DNA from: Verrucomicrobia bacterium UBA3841
GTDB taxonomy: Bacteria > Verrucomicrobiota > Kiritimatiellia > RFP12 > UBA1067
Direction: 5' to 3'
DNA length: 19,812 bases
Assembly (NCBI GenBank): GCA_002392765.1
Contig: DGHT01000033.1
Coordinates: 38,045 to 57,856, forward strand
The notes under the pieces are model-generated. The model was not told the origin of the DNA, searched no databases, and was given only the letters and a program-made list of their open reading frames with translations. A program made the translations under genes and the position numbers. The stretch's first letter is position 1, and every line of letters begins with the position of its first letter. Positions 1 through 7,696 of the stretch are shown here, piece by piece.

Positions 1-23
1 TTCGACTCCCCTCACCTCCACCA
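1..23 (+). ncRNA. 3' end of a tRNA-like RNA, probably tmRNA
   Basis: The first 23 bases fit the 3' end of a tRNA-like molecule exactly: T-loop TTCGACT (1-7), 3' strand of the T-stem CCCCT (8-12), 3' strand of a seven-base acceptor stem CACCTCC (13-19), discriminator A (20) and encoded CCA (21-23). The ending CTCCACCA is typical of tmRNA (ssrA), whose 5' strand usually starts GGGG and makes a G-U pair in this stem. The 5' part lies outside the window, so a tRNA with discriminator A cannot be excluded. Such 3' ends are classic integration sites for genomic islands, which fits the accessory genes that follow. Confidence 0.7.
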
Positions 24-80
24 TCCTTCGCACGGCCTGCCGGCCGTGGCTACGGATGGCAGGCCGTGCGAAGGATGGTG
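19..80. repeat. Large palindrome fused to the tmRNA/tRNA 3' end
   Basis: A perfect inverted repeat has 23-base arms at 19-41 and 58-80 around a 16-base centre that is itself GC-rich. The left arm starts inside the ACCA end of the upstream RNA gene. No run of T follows, so a plain intrinsic terminator is unlikely. With the hairpin at 81-112 and the GIY-YIG gene behind it, this resembles a REP-like or nuclease-associated palindromic element. Confidence 0.8.
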
Positions 81-112
81 TCCTCCGTAGTCGGCGAAGC
101 CGCGAAGGAGGA
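81..112. repeat. Second hairpin upstream of the GIY-YIG gene
   Basis: An outer stem TCCTCC (81-86) / GGAGGA (107-112) encloses an inner stem CGGC (92-95) / GCCG (99-102) with a GAA loop. It starts at the base after the large palindrome and ends 38 bases before the GIY-YIG start codon. It may be part of the same mobile palindromic unit or a target of the nuclease; both are inference. Confidence 0.6.
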
Positions 113-150
113 CCAACGACCGATATGACTGATGGATCAAAAAGGCTGCT

Positions 151-390
151 ATGTACTACACTTACATTCTTAGAAGCATTTCCAGTCCCGCACAGCGCTA
201 TGTTGGTCACACTGCCAATCTACGTTCTCGTCTTTTGGAGCACAATTCAGGAAAGTCGCCTCATACGGCTAAATTCCGTCCTTGGAAGGTCGAGGCCTAC
301 ATCGCGTTTGAATCGTTAGACAAGGCACAGGCGTTTGAGCGGTACTTAAAAACAGGATCCGGACATGAATTCGCCCGCCGACATTTCTAG
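151..390 (+). CDS. Small GIY-YIG nuclease family protein
   Basis: This 79-residue protein matches the single-domain GIY-YIG family (UPF0213/YhbQ type, usually 80-100 residues). The GIY half-motif is YTYIL (residues 3-7) and the YIG half-motif is YVGHT (17-21). The expected basic residue follows in NLRSR (23-27, R25 or R27), and the metal-binding Glu is in AFERYLK (E63). The fold makes a metal-dependent DNA nick or break; the role of the stand-alone proteins is poorly known. The start at 151 keeps the full first strand. It lies just behind two palindromes and an RNA-gene 3' end, a setting that suggests a REP-like or homing-type partnership. The next reading frame begins inside or directly after its stop. 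Confidence 0.85.
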   Translation: MYYTYILRSISSPAQRYVGHTANLRSRLLEHNSGKSPHTAKFRPWKVEAYIAFESLDKAQAFERYLKTGSGHEFARRHF

Positions 391-1183
391 TATGCTTCTC
401 CGCGACAGTGAACTTGTAGAGCCGTCACCTGCCTTCGACTCTCTCTGCGCCGACTGCACCGAACTCATCAAGCTCCTTACCGCAAGCGTCAAGACGGCGA
501 AGAAGAAATAGAAGTTTGCACCTGCGAAGCACAAGCGCCGCGTGTTCTTTGTCCGGCATCTTGCAAAGGTTCCTGAATCCACGTTTGCTTCGTATCCCGG
601 CTGCATCGTCATTGCTGCCGGTGGACTGAAACCGATTGATGCTGATGCGTCCTTGTTCTCGTTTGAGGATGTGTTTCGTTATGATGCGAACGGTCTTGCT
701 CTTGACCTTGATGCCGTAACTCTCCGTTTCGAGGAGCGCACGGCTTCAAACAAATCACCGCGCAAGCCAAACAAGGCGATGCTGGCGAAGATGAAGGCAC
801 TCGCCAACCATCTGAAGAACATTGCCGTTGGATTCATGAGGGCGAGAAGAAGCGGAACTGAAGGTGCTTACGCACAAGTCGCAAAGGACATGGCAAAGGT
901 TACGATGCCGTCTCTTGAGAAGTTCTTTGCGTCAGACGATGCACCATGCAAGATTTCGCGTAGCGTCCTTCACGAGTATCTTTCTGGGCCGAAGTATGCA
1001 GACGAACCATACGCCACCGCCGCTCGCTTTTGGTTCAAAGCCTGCACACGTATGGATGTCCTCGAAGCCGTGTCTGCGGTCTGCACCAAGAAATTCAGGA
1101 ACAAGATCAATCAGGTGGACGGCATGGATGCGAGTCAAGTATACATGAAAATCGTGAAGTTTCTGCCATCAGAAATGAGGTAA
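365..1183 (+). pseudogene. Unknown gene interrupted by one in-frame TAG
   Basis: A single frame runs from ATG 365 (or ATG 392, two bases after the GIY-YIG stop) to TAA 1181-1183, broken only by TAG at 509-511. The part before the stop codes for 48 residues ending in KTAKKK. Immediately after it the same frame continues KFAPAKHKRRVFF and stays open for over 220 residues. A rescue start would be GTG 542 (213 residues), but no ribosome binding site is visible there and the frame upstream reads as protein. I recognise no family. The C-terminal part is mixed charged and helical, with a basic stretch in the middle. The simplest reading is a recent amber mutation; sequencing error or TAG read-through are alternatives. 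Confidence 0.6.
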
Positions 1184-1265
1184 CCATATGGATTTCAGCA
1201 TGAATATACATGGATTAGAAGCGCTAATCAAATTACGCGGATGTAAAATTCTGCTTCACATCCCA

Positions 1266-1294
1266 TTGACTTTCCGATGAGGATATGATAAAAT
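1266..1294 (+). promoter_or_regulatory. Sigma70-type promoter of the defence operon
   Basis: TTGACT (1266-1271), a 17-base spacer, then TAAAAT (1289-1294). It is the only strong promoter I see ahead of the gene string that starts at 1330. The predicted transcription start, about 1300-1302, lies just before a short palindrome. Confidence 0.65.
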
Positions 1295-1303
1295 ACTTGA
1301 CAA

Positions 1304-1319
1304 TTCATTCGATAATGAA
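1304..1319. promoter_or_regulatory. Possible operator palindrome at the transcription start
   Basis: TTCATT (1304-1309) and AATGAA (1314-1319) form a perfect inverted repeat with a four-base spacer, placed at the expected transcript start and 10 bases before the ATG of the HTH gene. It could be an operator for that HTH protein (autoregulation, by analogy with restriction-modification controller proteins). The arms are short, so chance is possible. Confidence 0.35.
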
Positions 1320-1329
1320 AGGTTCTGAG

Positions 1330-1590
1330 ATGGCATTGTGCTACAAAAATCTTTGGAAATTGTTGATTGACCGAGACATGACGCGAAAAGATCTGCATCG
1401 AGTCTCGGGTGTGTCTCATGCTACACTTGCAAAAATGTCCAGGGGTGAGAGCGTCACCGCATCAGTTTTGGATCGGATATGTAACAGCCTCGACTGTAAA
1501 ATCGAGAATGTTATGGAAATTACCCCTGATAAGCCATTTGGAAGCAATAAGCATTGTGCACAGGATGAACAACATAATATAGGGCAATAA
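1330..1590 (+). CDS. Small XRE/Cro-type HTH regulator
   Basis: The 86-residue protein is almost entirely one helix-turn-helix of the Cro/YozG type. MTRKDLHRVSGVSHATLAKM (residues 17-36) has the usual helix-turn-recognition-helix spacing, followed by LDRICNSLDCKIENVMEI, the ending common to compact XRE regulators. ATG 1330 is chosen because GAAAGG lies seven bases ahead; ATG 1315 is in frame but would sit on the palindrome. It is the first gene behind the promoter at 1266-1294, and four bases before the next start codon come after its stop. It probably controls the restriction-modification and defence genes downstream, as controller proteins do; the target is not shown by the sequence. Confidence 0.8.
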   Translation: MALCYKNLWKLLIDRDMTRKDLHRVSGVSHATLAKMSRGESVTASVLDRICNSLDCKIENVMEITPDKPFGSNKHCAQDEQHNIGQ

Positions 1591-1593
1591 ATA

Positions 1594-2244
1594 ATGATTG
1601 AGAAATTCGACATTTACGATGTAATGACATCATTGTTGCATGGAACATTGTTTCTTGCCGCAACTTTCGTATTGTTCCCTCAAGTAATAAGTGTTATACG
1701 GCCACTGGAAGTGTTTGAAATTCTGCTATCGATAATCTTTATCAGTATCGCCTATTTTCTTGGACAAGTTATCACATCGATTTCAAGTATCATACAGCCG
1801 TTATTGTTTTGGACATGGGGCGGGATGCCGTCTACGGTTGTATTTAGTGGACATTTTCCAGAAAAGTATCTTTCCTCCGACTTCATTAATCTCGCGAAAA
1901 ACGCATTACAAAAATCATCGGCTGTAAAGTTGTCAGATGCTGCACTCTTTAGCAAGGCTATGGGTATTGCACGCAAGGCCGAAGGTTCTCTTTCTGAACG
2001 GCACAATCAAATGTACGCATATAATCGAACAGCATTAACTAACTTGATTCTCATGTTGGGATTGTTCGCCATTTCATGTTCTTGTGGATTGTGCAGAAAT
2101 TTCAGTGCTAGCAAAATTGTTGCCGTATCTGCCGTGCTTGGGCTGCTTTTGATTCTACATTGGTATCGTGCAAAGCAACGTGCCTTCTATTATGTTCGAG
2201 AAGTTATTGTCGTTGCCGAACGCGAACTGTCAGGAGGTGTTTGA
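1594..2244 (+). CDS. Membrane protein of unknown function
   Basis: The 216-residue protein has about four hydrophobic segments: two near the N-terminus (residues about 12-32 and 42-62) and two near the C-terminus (about 148-165 and 172-190). Between them is a soluble, charged loop of about 80 residues (KNALQKSSAVKLSDAALFSK region). The tail after the last segment is basic and then acidic, consistent with a cytoplasmic end. I do not recognise the family. It follows the HTH gene by three bases, and its stop overlaps the next start as ATGA, so it is probably made together with the MBL-fold protein. A membrane-anchored partner or effector of that enzyme is a reasonable inference. Confidence 0.75.
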   Translation: MIEKFDIYDVMTSLLHGTLFLAATFVLFPQVISVIRPLEVFEILLSIIFISIAYFLGQVITSISSIIQPLLFWTWGGMPSTVVFSGHFPEKYLSSDFINLAKNALQKSSAVKLSDAALFSKAMGIARKAEGSLSERHNQMYAYNRTALTNLILMLGLFAISCSCGLCRNFSASKIVAVSAVLGLLLILHWYRAKQRAFYYVREVIVVAERELSGGV

Positions 2245-3347
2245 TGGCCTACGAGATAGATTTTGTCGGTTCACCGAAGGTAGAGAAGGACTATGATGCC
2301 ATAGCCTTTCGCTATTGGTCTCCTAGTGCAAATCGGTGGGTTGTGTGCGTGTTTGATGGGGGGACATCAGAAGCCGGTGATGCCCTCTCTGGACACATTG
2401 ACACATACTATCTCCAAGGCCTTCCAAAAGAGATAGATATGGTTTTCTGTTCGCATCCAGATCTCGATCACGCATCAGGGCTTAAGAATATTTTACAGAA
2501 ATATTCGGTTAGGTATCTCATAATGAATCGTCCTTGGCTATATCTCGATGAATTGTATGAGAAGGTTAAGGACGGTCGAATTACAAAAGAGAGCCTCGAA
2601 CGAACTCTACGTGAAAAATATAAATTCATTGACGAACTGGAGTCACTGGCAGGAAAACAAAAGGATTGCAAGATTATCCCAGGACTTACAGAAAGTGTCT
2701 TGTTCCCAACGATGTCAATAGTTTCTCCAACGCGAGAGTTTTATATTCAGAGTCTTGTTGATTCCGGGAAAACACCGGCAATGGATTCCGCGACTGGGGC
2801 AAAATCCGCGCAATCATTTGTATCGAATGCGCTTCGTGCACTTGGCAAATGGATCAAAACGATATGGGGTAAGGATGATATTCGAGAGGGCGAAACGACC
2901 TCGGCTGAAAATGAGTCGTCTATTGTCATGAGAGTACAGCCAGATGGCGATGAGCCATTTCTGTTGTTGGGCGATGTGGGCTGCAAAGGTTTGTCTGCGG
3001 CAATGGATTTTGCCGACGCGAACAGCATTCCGCTTGACAAATGTACTTTTCTTCAAATCCCTCATCACGGAGGACGACATAATGTAAGTCCATCCGTACT
3101 CGACCGCCTTGTTGGATGCAAAGTGGCTAATGGGACGAAGCCTATTAAGGTTGCATTTGTTTCTGTCGGCAATGGTTCAGACCATCCGCGGAAGTGTGTC
3201 ACTAACGCCTTCATCAATCGAGGATGTAATGTGTATGTTTCAAGTGAGACAACATTGCATCATCATTCCGGGAAAGTTCCCGACAGAGGATGGACGACTG
3301 CAAAAGCCGAGCCATTTTCCAATGAGGTTGAATCATGGGATTCCTAA
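2244..3347 (+). CDS. MBL-fold hydrolase, ComEC-like
   Basis: The 367-residue protein carries the metallo-beta-lactamase signature HPDLDHASG (residues 71-79, HxDxDH with two metal sites). It also has the late metal ligands of the ComEC/Rec2-like branch: LLLGDVG (D244) and QIPHHGGRHN (271-280). Such cytosolic domains usually hydrolyse phosphodiesters or related bonds. A loop of about 140 residues, with tryptophans and lysines, sits between the first metal motif and the SSIVMRV strand and is larger than in simple ComEC domains. ATG 2244 is chosen over upstream starts because AGGAGG (2232-2237) precedes it and it overlaps the membrane-protein stop. The substrate is unknown; context suggests a defence role. 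Confidence 0.85.
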   Translation: MAYEIDFVGSPKVEKDYDAIAFRYWSPSANRWVVCVFDGGTSEAGDALSGHIDTYYLQGLPKEIDMVFCSHPDLDHASGLKNILQKYSVRYLIMNRPWLYLDELYEKVKDGRITKESLERTLREKYKFIDELESLAGKQKDCKIIPGLTESVLFPTMSIVSPTREFYIQSLVDSGKTPAMDSATGAKSAQSFVSNALRALGKWIKTIWGKDDIREGETTSAENESSIVMRVQPDGDEPFLLLGDVGCKGLSAAMDFADANSIPLDKCTFLQIPHHGGRHNVSPSVLDRLVGCKVANGTKPIKVAFVSVGNGSDHPRKCVTNAFINRGCNVYVSSETTLHHHSGKVPDRGWTTAKAEPFSNEVESWDS

Positions 3348-3374
3348 AACTTGATGTGTAGAATTGGAGGCGTC

Positions 3375-5303
3375 ATGAAAGCAAAAAAGAAGGAAGTCAA
3401 TAGTGTTTCAAGGAAGAAATGTGAATCAGCAAGTCGCATTGTGTTGGTTGGCACGTACAAGGGTGACCAGCTGACGAAATGGCGCGGTTGGTACAACTAC
3501 CCCATTTCGGACGATGACAAAATCACCGAGGCAGATGCTGCGCCAATCACCGAACTGTGGCTATTTAACGGCGCGAAGGAGCAAAGAACATACAAGGCGG
3601 AGTTTGTCGGCATCAAGACGCGCCAAGAACTTGTCGGCGAATACGGCTATCCGGCAAAAGGCAAGCCGCACGGTGACAAGTATCTTCTCTTCAAGACCGA
3701 GTTCAAATATCTGCACAAACTTGACAACCCGCTTGACTGTGAGCGTGTCATCGTTCGCGCGGCAGACTTCGCGACCGCGCCAAAGGTGCGCAAGCAACTC
3801 AAGAAATATCTCGAATCGTCCGACCGCAAAGACCCTGATCTTTCAAAACGCCTGCCGTCAATTGTCACGCAATTGCGCCCCGAACAATTGCGCGTTTGCG
3901 AGGCGGCGTATCAACTTTCGTTTTGGGACTTGCCGCAGATGCGCACTGTCCTGACAAAGGAAAACAACGAGCGCATTATCAACCAGGAGCAAAAAGTCTG
4001 CGCACCTATTGCGGAGTACAGCCGCGCTGCCGCCGCGCAGTTGCGTGACGCGGCAGTTAACGAGAGTGACGCACCAATTCGCGTTGTAGAACTCTTTGCC
4101 GGTGTTGGCGGCTTCCGCATTGGATTGGAACGGGCCTCGAATCGTTTTGAGACCGTATGGAACAATCAATGGGAGCCAGCTACAAAGCGGCAAGATGCGT
4201 CCATCGTCTATCAAGATTGCTTTGGGATTGCAGGGCACTCCAACAATGATATTTCAACCGTCCCTGTTGCGCAGATTCCACAGGCGGATTTGCTTGTCGG
4301 TGGCTTCCCCTGTCAGGACTATTCTGTTGCGACAACGTTGAAGAACTCTGGGGGCATCGAAGGGAAGAAAGGTGTTTTGTGGTGGCAGATACATCGCATC
4401 TTGCGTGACAGCAAGAATCCGCCACCCTATCTTTTCCTTGAGAATGTTGATCGGCTTTTGAAGTCTCCTGCATCGCAGAGAGGTCGTGATTTCGCGATTA
4501 TTCTTGCTTCACTTTCAGATTTGGGATATGTGGTTGAATGGCGTGTTATCAATGCTGCTGACTATGGTATGCCGCAACGTCGCCGTCGCACCTACATCGT
4601 AGCATATCGAAAAAACACAGCGATAGCCAAAGAAGCGACAGCGGGCAAAGACAACACGGCAGATTGGATATTCCAAAACAGTGTGATTGGCAAGGCGTTT
4701 GCCGCGAGACCGAAAGAAGGTTCTTCCCTTTCGGAGTTTAACATACAAGGGACACTTCCTGAAGTAACGCAGAAATTCAACAAGGACGCCGCGAAGACAA
4801 GTCCATTCAAAGACGCGGGTCTTATGGTTGCCCGTCATGTGTGGACTCAAGAAGTTTCGCCCGTTTATGAAGGAACGCGTCTGACACTAGGGCAACTTGT
4901 TGTTGACGAAAGCGAAGTGCCGGAAGAGTTCTTCATTGATGAAAAGGCGCTTGAAGAGTGGAAGTACCTCAAAGGTCCTAAATCTGAAATGCGCAAAACA
5001 CCTGAAGGTTTTGAATATCACTATTCAGAGGGCGGCATGGCGTTTCCTGATTCACTCGACAAACCATCCCGCACGATTATTACGGGGGAAGGAGGCCCAT
5101 CTCCATCTAGGTTCAAGCATGTCATCCTTACGCCTAGCGGTCGATATCGTCGATTGATTCCGTTGGAGTTGGAACGGCTTAACATGTTCCCAGACAATCA
5201 CACTCAAAATGCTTCGGACGGTAAACGTGCGTTTCTGATGGGTAATGCACTTGTTACTGGTATTGTGGAGAGAATAGGACTGGTTCTAAAAGAAAGGATG
5301 TAA
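3375..5303 (+). CDS. Type II C5-cytosine DNA methyltransferase
   Basis: The enzyme transfers a methyl group from S-adenosylmethionine to carbon 5 of cytosine. Motifs are in order: I VVELFAGVGGF (residues 237-247), IV with the catalytic Cys FPCQDYS (C313), VI LFLENVD (354-359), VIII GMPQRRRRTYIVAY (398-411), a variable target-recognition region, and a C-terminal motif X region (GNALVTGIVERIG). Total length is 642 residues. About 230 residues precede motif I, much more than in a minimal C5 enzyme; this extension (YKGDQLTKWRGWYNYPIS region onward) I cannot assign. ATG 3375 is chosen for GGAGG just upstream. The next gene is a Sau3AI-like nuclease, so the methylated target is likely GATC, as for M.Sau3AI. 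Its partner Vsr lies downstream. Confidence 0.93.
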   Translation: MKAKKKEVNSVSRKKCESASRIVLVGTYKGDQLTKWRGWYNYPISDDDKITEADAAPITELWLFNGAKEQRTYKAEFVGIKTRQELVGEYGYPAKGKPHGDKYLLFKTEFKYLHKLDNPLDCERVIVRAADFATAPKVRKQLKKYLESSDRKDPDLSKRLPSIVTQLRPEQLRVCEAAYQLSFWDLPQMRTVLTKENNERIINQEQKVCAPIAEYSRAAAAQLRDAAVNESDAPIRVVELFAGVGGFRIGLERASNRFETVWNNQWEPATKRQDASIVYQDCFGIAGHSNNDISTVPVAQIPQADLLVGGFPCQDYSVATTLKNSGGIEGKKGVLWWQIHRILRDSKNPPPYLFLENVDRLLKSPASQRGRDFAIILASLSDLGYVVEWRVINAADYGMPQRRRRTYIVAYRKNTAIAKEATAGKDNTADWIFQNSVIGKAFAARPKEGSSLSEFNIQGTLPEVTQKFNKDAAKTSPFKDAGLMVARHVWTQEVSPVYEGTRLTLGQLVVDESEVPEEFFIDEKALEEWKYLKGPKSEMRKTPEGFEYHYSEGGMAFPDSLDKPSRTIITGEGGPSPSRFKHVILTPSGRYRRLIPLELERLNMFPDNHTQNASDGKRAFLMGNALVTGIVERIGLVLKERM

Positions 5304-5306
5304 GGA

Positions 5307-6728
5307 ATGTCGAATGCTCTCTATGACAAAACTTCGCCAATAAGTATCCTTACTCACGCAAGGAGGTTGCTCGGCAAGTCGCTTCATGCATTGTATCCGT
5401 CGGCAACTCCGTTGAATACTGGCAAGGGAGGCCTTGGGCAATGCGTTGAAGTCTATCATTTTGGCTATGACATCAATGGTGTAAGCGAAGCAGACTTTAG
5501 CGAGGCCGGCGTAGAATTAAAATGTACCCCGTTGAAAACCATCAAAGACGGCAGCATGGTGTCAAAGGAAAGACTTGTTCTTAACATTATCAATTATCTT
5601 GAGGAGTATGGGAAGAGTTTTGAAACAAGTAGTTTCACACACAAGAACGCATTGCTATTGTTGATGTTCTATCTTCATATTGCCGGCGTTGACAACTTGG
5701 ATTTGATTTTCAAGATTATTCGGCTTTGGCGCATCCCAGAAGAAGACCTGAAGATATTCATGGACGATTGGAATGTCATCCATAATAAGATAGTCAGAGG
5801 CCTTGCACATGAATTGTCAGAAGGTGACACACTATATCTTGCTGCCTGTATAAAAGGGTCAAAAGGAGGTGCAAACAAGAAGCCGCAGAAGATTGGAGGT
5901 GTTCTCGCCGATCAACGAGCATATTCCATAAAATCTGCGTACCTGAATCACATCATAGTCGATTCACTCTCGCATCCCGAAATGTTTGATGGTGTGACGA
6001 TGACCGCGAAACAGAGACGCATCATCGAGCAGAAGAAAGCAGAACTGGGGAGCATTGTTAAATCCGTTCGAGACTATAAACAAGGCGAGACATTCGAGCA
6101 ACTGGTCGAACGGCGATTCAGGCCGTACATAGGGATGTCCGTATCGGAAATAGCCAAGAAGTTGAAGGCAACAATTTCGACAAGCCATAAGGCGATTTCC
6201 TATTCTGTCTGCCGCGCAATACTTGGCGTAAAAGAGCGGGGCATTGCAGAGTTTGAGAAAGCTGGCCTACAACTTAAGACGATACGCCTTGAGCAAAGTG
6301 GAAATCTCAAAGAATCTATGTCGTTCCAGACAATCAAGTACAAGGAAATAGTCAATGAGGACGAATGGGATGAATCTGATTGGTACAATACTATAGCAGC
6401 GCGTAGATTTCTCTTCATAGTATTTCGCAAGAAGAAAGGCGGCTCTGCGGATGATTCTGTGTTGGAGCGCGTTTTCTTCTGGTCGATGCCACATAAAGAT
6501 ATTGAGGCGGCAGAGGCGTTTTGGCGTGACACTCGCGACAAGGTAAGGTCAGGTGACTACGCGCATTTCATCAAGTCCACCGAACATTCCATTTGCCATG
6601 TTCGCCCCAAGGCAAAGAACGCCGCAGACACAACTGACACGCCGCAAGGTGGAAAAGCCAAGAAGTTATGTTACTGGCTCAATCGCGATTACGTCCTTGA
6701 GATTGTAAAGGAGCATTTGCAGAAATGA
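5307..6728 (+). CDS. Sau3AI-family type II restriction endonuclease
   Basis: The 473-residue protein is collinear with Sau3AI (about 490 residues), a two-domain enzyme of MutH fold that cuts GATC. The catalytic DxnExK signature is in ADFSEAGVELKCTPLK (D63, E70, K72). Family landmarks also present are KERLVLNIINY, FETSSF, KAHELSEG-like LAHELSEGDTLYLAACIKG and QRAYSIKSAY. The second half repeats the fold without catalysis (RRFRPYIGMSVSEI, KESMSFQTIKYKEI, EWDESDWYNT, FLFIVFRKKK, FFWSMPHKDIE) and helps DNA binding in Sau3AI. It starts three bases after the methyltransferase stop. GATC specificity is inferred from the family; some relatives may differ. Confidence 0.93.
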   Translation: MSNALYDKTSPISILTHARRLLGKSLHALYPSATPLNTGKGGLGQCVEVYHFGYDINGVSEADFSEAGVELKCTPLKTIKDGSMVSKERLVLNIINYLEEYGKSFETSSFTHKNALLLLMFYLHIAGVDNLDLIFKIIRLWRIPEEDLKIFMDDWNVIHNKIVRGLAHELSEGDTLYLAACIKGSKGGANKKPQKIGGVLADQRAYSIKSAYLNHIIVDSLSHPEMFDGVTMTAKQRRIIEQKKAELGSIVKSVRDYKQGETFEQLVERRFRPYIGMSVSEIAKKLKATISTSHKAISYSVCRAILGVKERGIAEFEKAGLQLKTIRLEQSGNLKESMSFQTIKYKEIVNEDEWDESDWYNTIAARRFLFIVFRKKKGGSADDSVLERVFFWSMPHKDIEAAEAFWRDTRDKVRSGDYAHFIKSTEHSICHVRPKAKNAADTTDTPQGGKAKKLCYWLNRDYVLEIVKEHLQK

Positions 6729-7132
6729 ATAAGATAGACACTATCGAAACTGCCGCGCAAGCCGCCGCGTTGTTCCGCGCTGCATTGCCAAAGGAACAGA
6801 AGGAAGAGCGCGTGTTCGTTCTGCCGCTGGACGGCAACGGTAATGCGCTTGCCAAACCGATTCTCGTTTCTGTCGGACATCAGGATGGAACGACGGCAAT
6901 AGACGCAGGGGCGGTCTTTCGTGAGGCGTTGAAAGCCGGTGCGGAGGAAATCATCGTCGCCCACAATCATCCATCGAGGAATTTGACGCCAAGCAAAGCA
7001 GACATCACGGCAACAGGCGAAATAAATGATCTTGCGCGGCGCCTTGGAATCGTTTTTCTTGACCATCTCTTGATAGGTGCGGACAAGAATGATGAATTCC
7101 TTTCCCTTGCCGAATTTACCAACTGGGCATAG
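6725..7132 (+). CDS. RadC-like JAB-domain protein
   Basis: The 135-residue protein is a stand-alone RadC/JAB (MPN+) domain. The zinc motif is VAHNHPSRNLTPSKAD (residues 78-93; His80, His82, Asp93), with a supporting Glu near EERVFVL (E27-E28). The usual Gly after HNHPS is Arg here. RadC proteins were named for a DNA-repair phenotype that did not hold up. They are common next to restriction and phage genes, and their activity is still unclear (JAB relatives are metalloproteases). The N-terminal helix-hairpin-helix part of full-length RadC is missing, as in many island copies. Its ATG overlaps the endonuclease stop as ATGA, so expression is coupled to the restriction-modification genes. Confidence 0.85.
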   Translation: MNKIDTIETAAQAAALFRAALPKEQKEERVFVLPLDGNGNALAKPILVSVGHQDGTTAIDAGAVFREALKAGAEEIIVAHNHPSRNLTPSKADITATGEINDLARRLGIVFLDHLLIGADKNDEFLSLAEFTNWA

Positions 7133-7153
7133 CTTTGAACAGATTTCGTTTCC

Positions 7154-7696
7154 GTGGACAAAATAAGCAAAGAGCAACGCAGCCGTTTAATGGCAAAGAT
7201 TCGAGGCAAAAATACCTTGCCTGAAATCCTTGTCCGTAAACGGTTGTTTGCCTGCGGTTGTCGGTTCAGAGTGTGTGACAAACGGTTTCAAGGCAAGCCC
7301 GACATTGTAATTCCCAAGGCGAAGACAATCATTGACATACGTGGATGCTTCTGGCACAGGCATGGGTGCAAGGATTCAACAATGCCGAAGTCGAACATTG
7401 CCTTCTGGATGGAGAAATGGTCGAAGAACGTCAAGCGCGACCACCGGAACGAAAAAGCATGGAGCGACGCCGGATGGAATCTCATAATCGTTTGGCAATG
7501 CGCCCTTAACGGTGTCAAAGCCGGTCACACACTTGAACGCATCTGCTCGAAGATCGAATTGTGGGCGGCGGAATGTGCAACCGGCAAGACTCGCCGTGTC
7601 CCGCACCGTTTGGATCTGCCTCTGCAGGCTGGAGGGAACAGATCAAGGTGCAGAAATATAATCAAGCCAAGGAGGAGTCATGAAAGTCCTCTTTGA
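7154..7696 (+). CDS. vsr: Very short patch repair endonuclease Vsr
   Basis: Vsr nicks next to T in T:G mismatches left by deamination of 5-methylcytosine, starting very short patch repair. The family landmarks are clear: EQRSRLMAKIRGKNTLPE at the N-terminus, GKPDIVIP with catalytic Asp (D50), IDIRGCFWHRHGC (60-72, with His and zinc-binding Cys), FWMEKWSKNVKRD, and GWNLIIVWQCAL. GTG 7154 is needed to keep the conserved N-terminus; the ribosome binding site is weak. The last 35 or so residues, after about residue 145, extend past the usual family end and overlap the next start by 17 bases. Its presence fits the C5 methyltransferase upstream, like dcm-vsr in E. coli. Confidence 0.93.
   Translation: MDKISKEQRSRLMAKIRGKNTLPEILVRKRLFACGCRFRVCDKRFQGKPDIVIPKAKTIIDIRGCFWHRHGCKDSTMPKSNIAFWMEKWSKNVKRDHRNEKAWSDAGWNLIIVWQCALNGVKAGHTLERICSKIELWAAECATGKTRRVPHRLDLPLQAGGNRSRCRNIIKPRRSHESPL

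Noticed and set aside
1297..1302. TTGACA as a -35 box
   Set aside because: A perfect word, but the only -10-like word behind it (GATAAT, 1311-1316) is eight bases away, too close. TTGACT 1266 with TAAAAT 1289 fits better.
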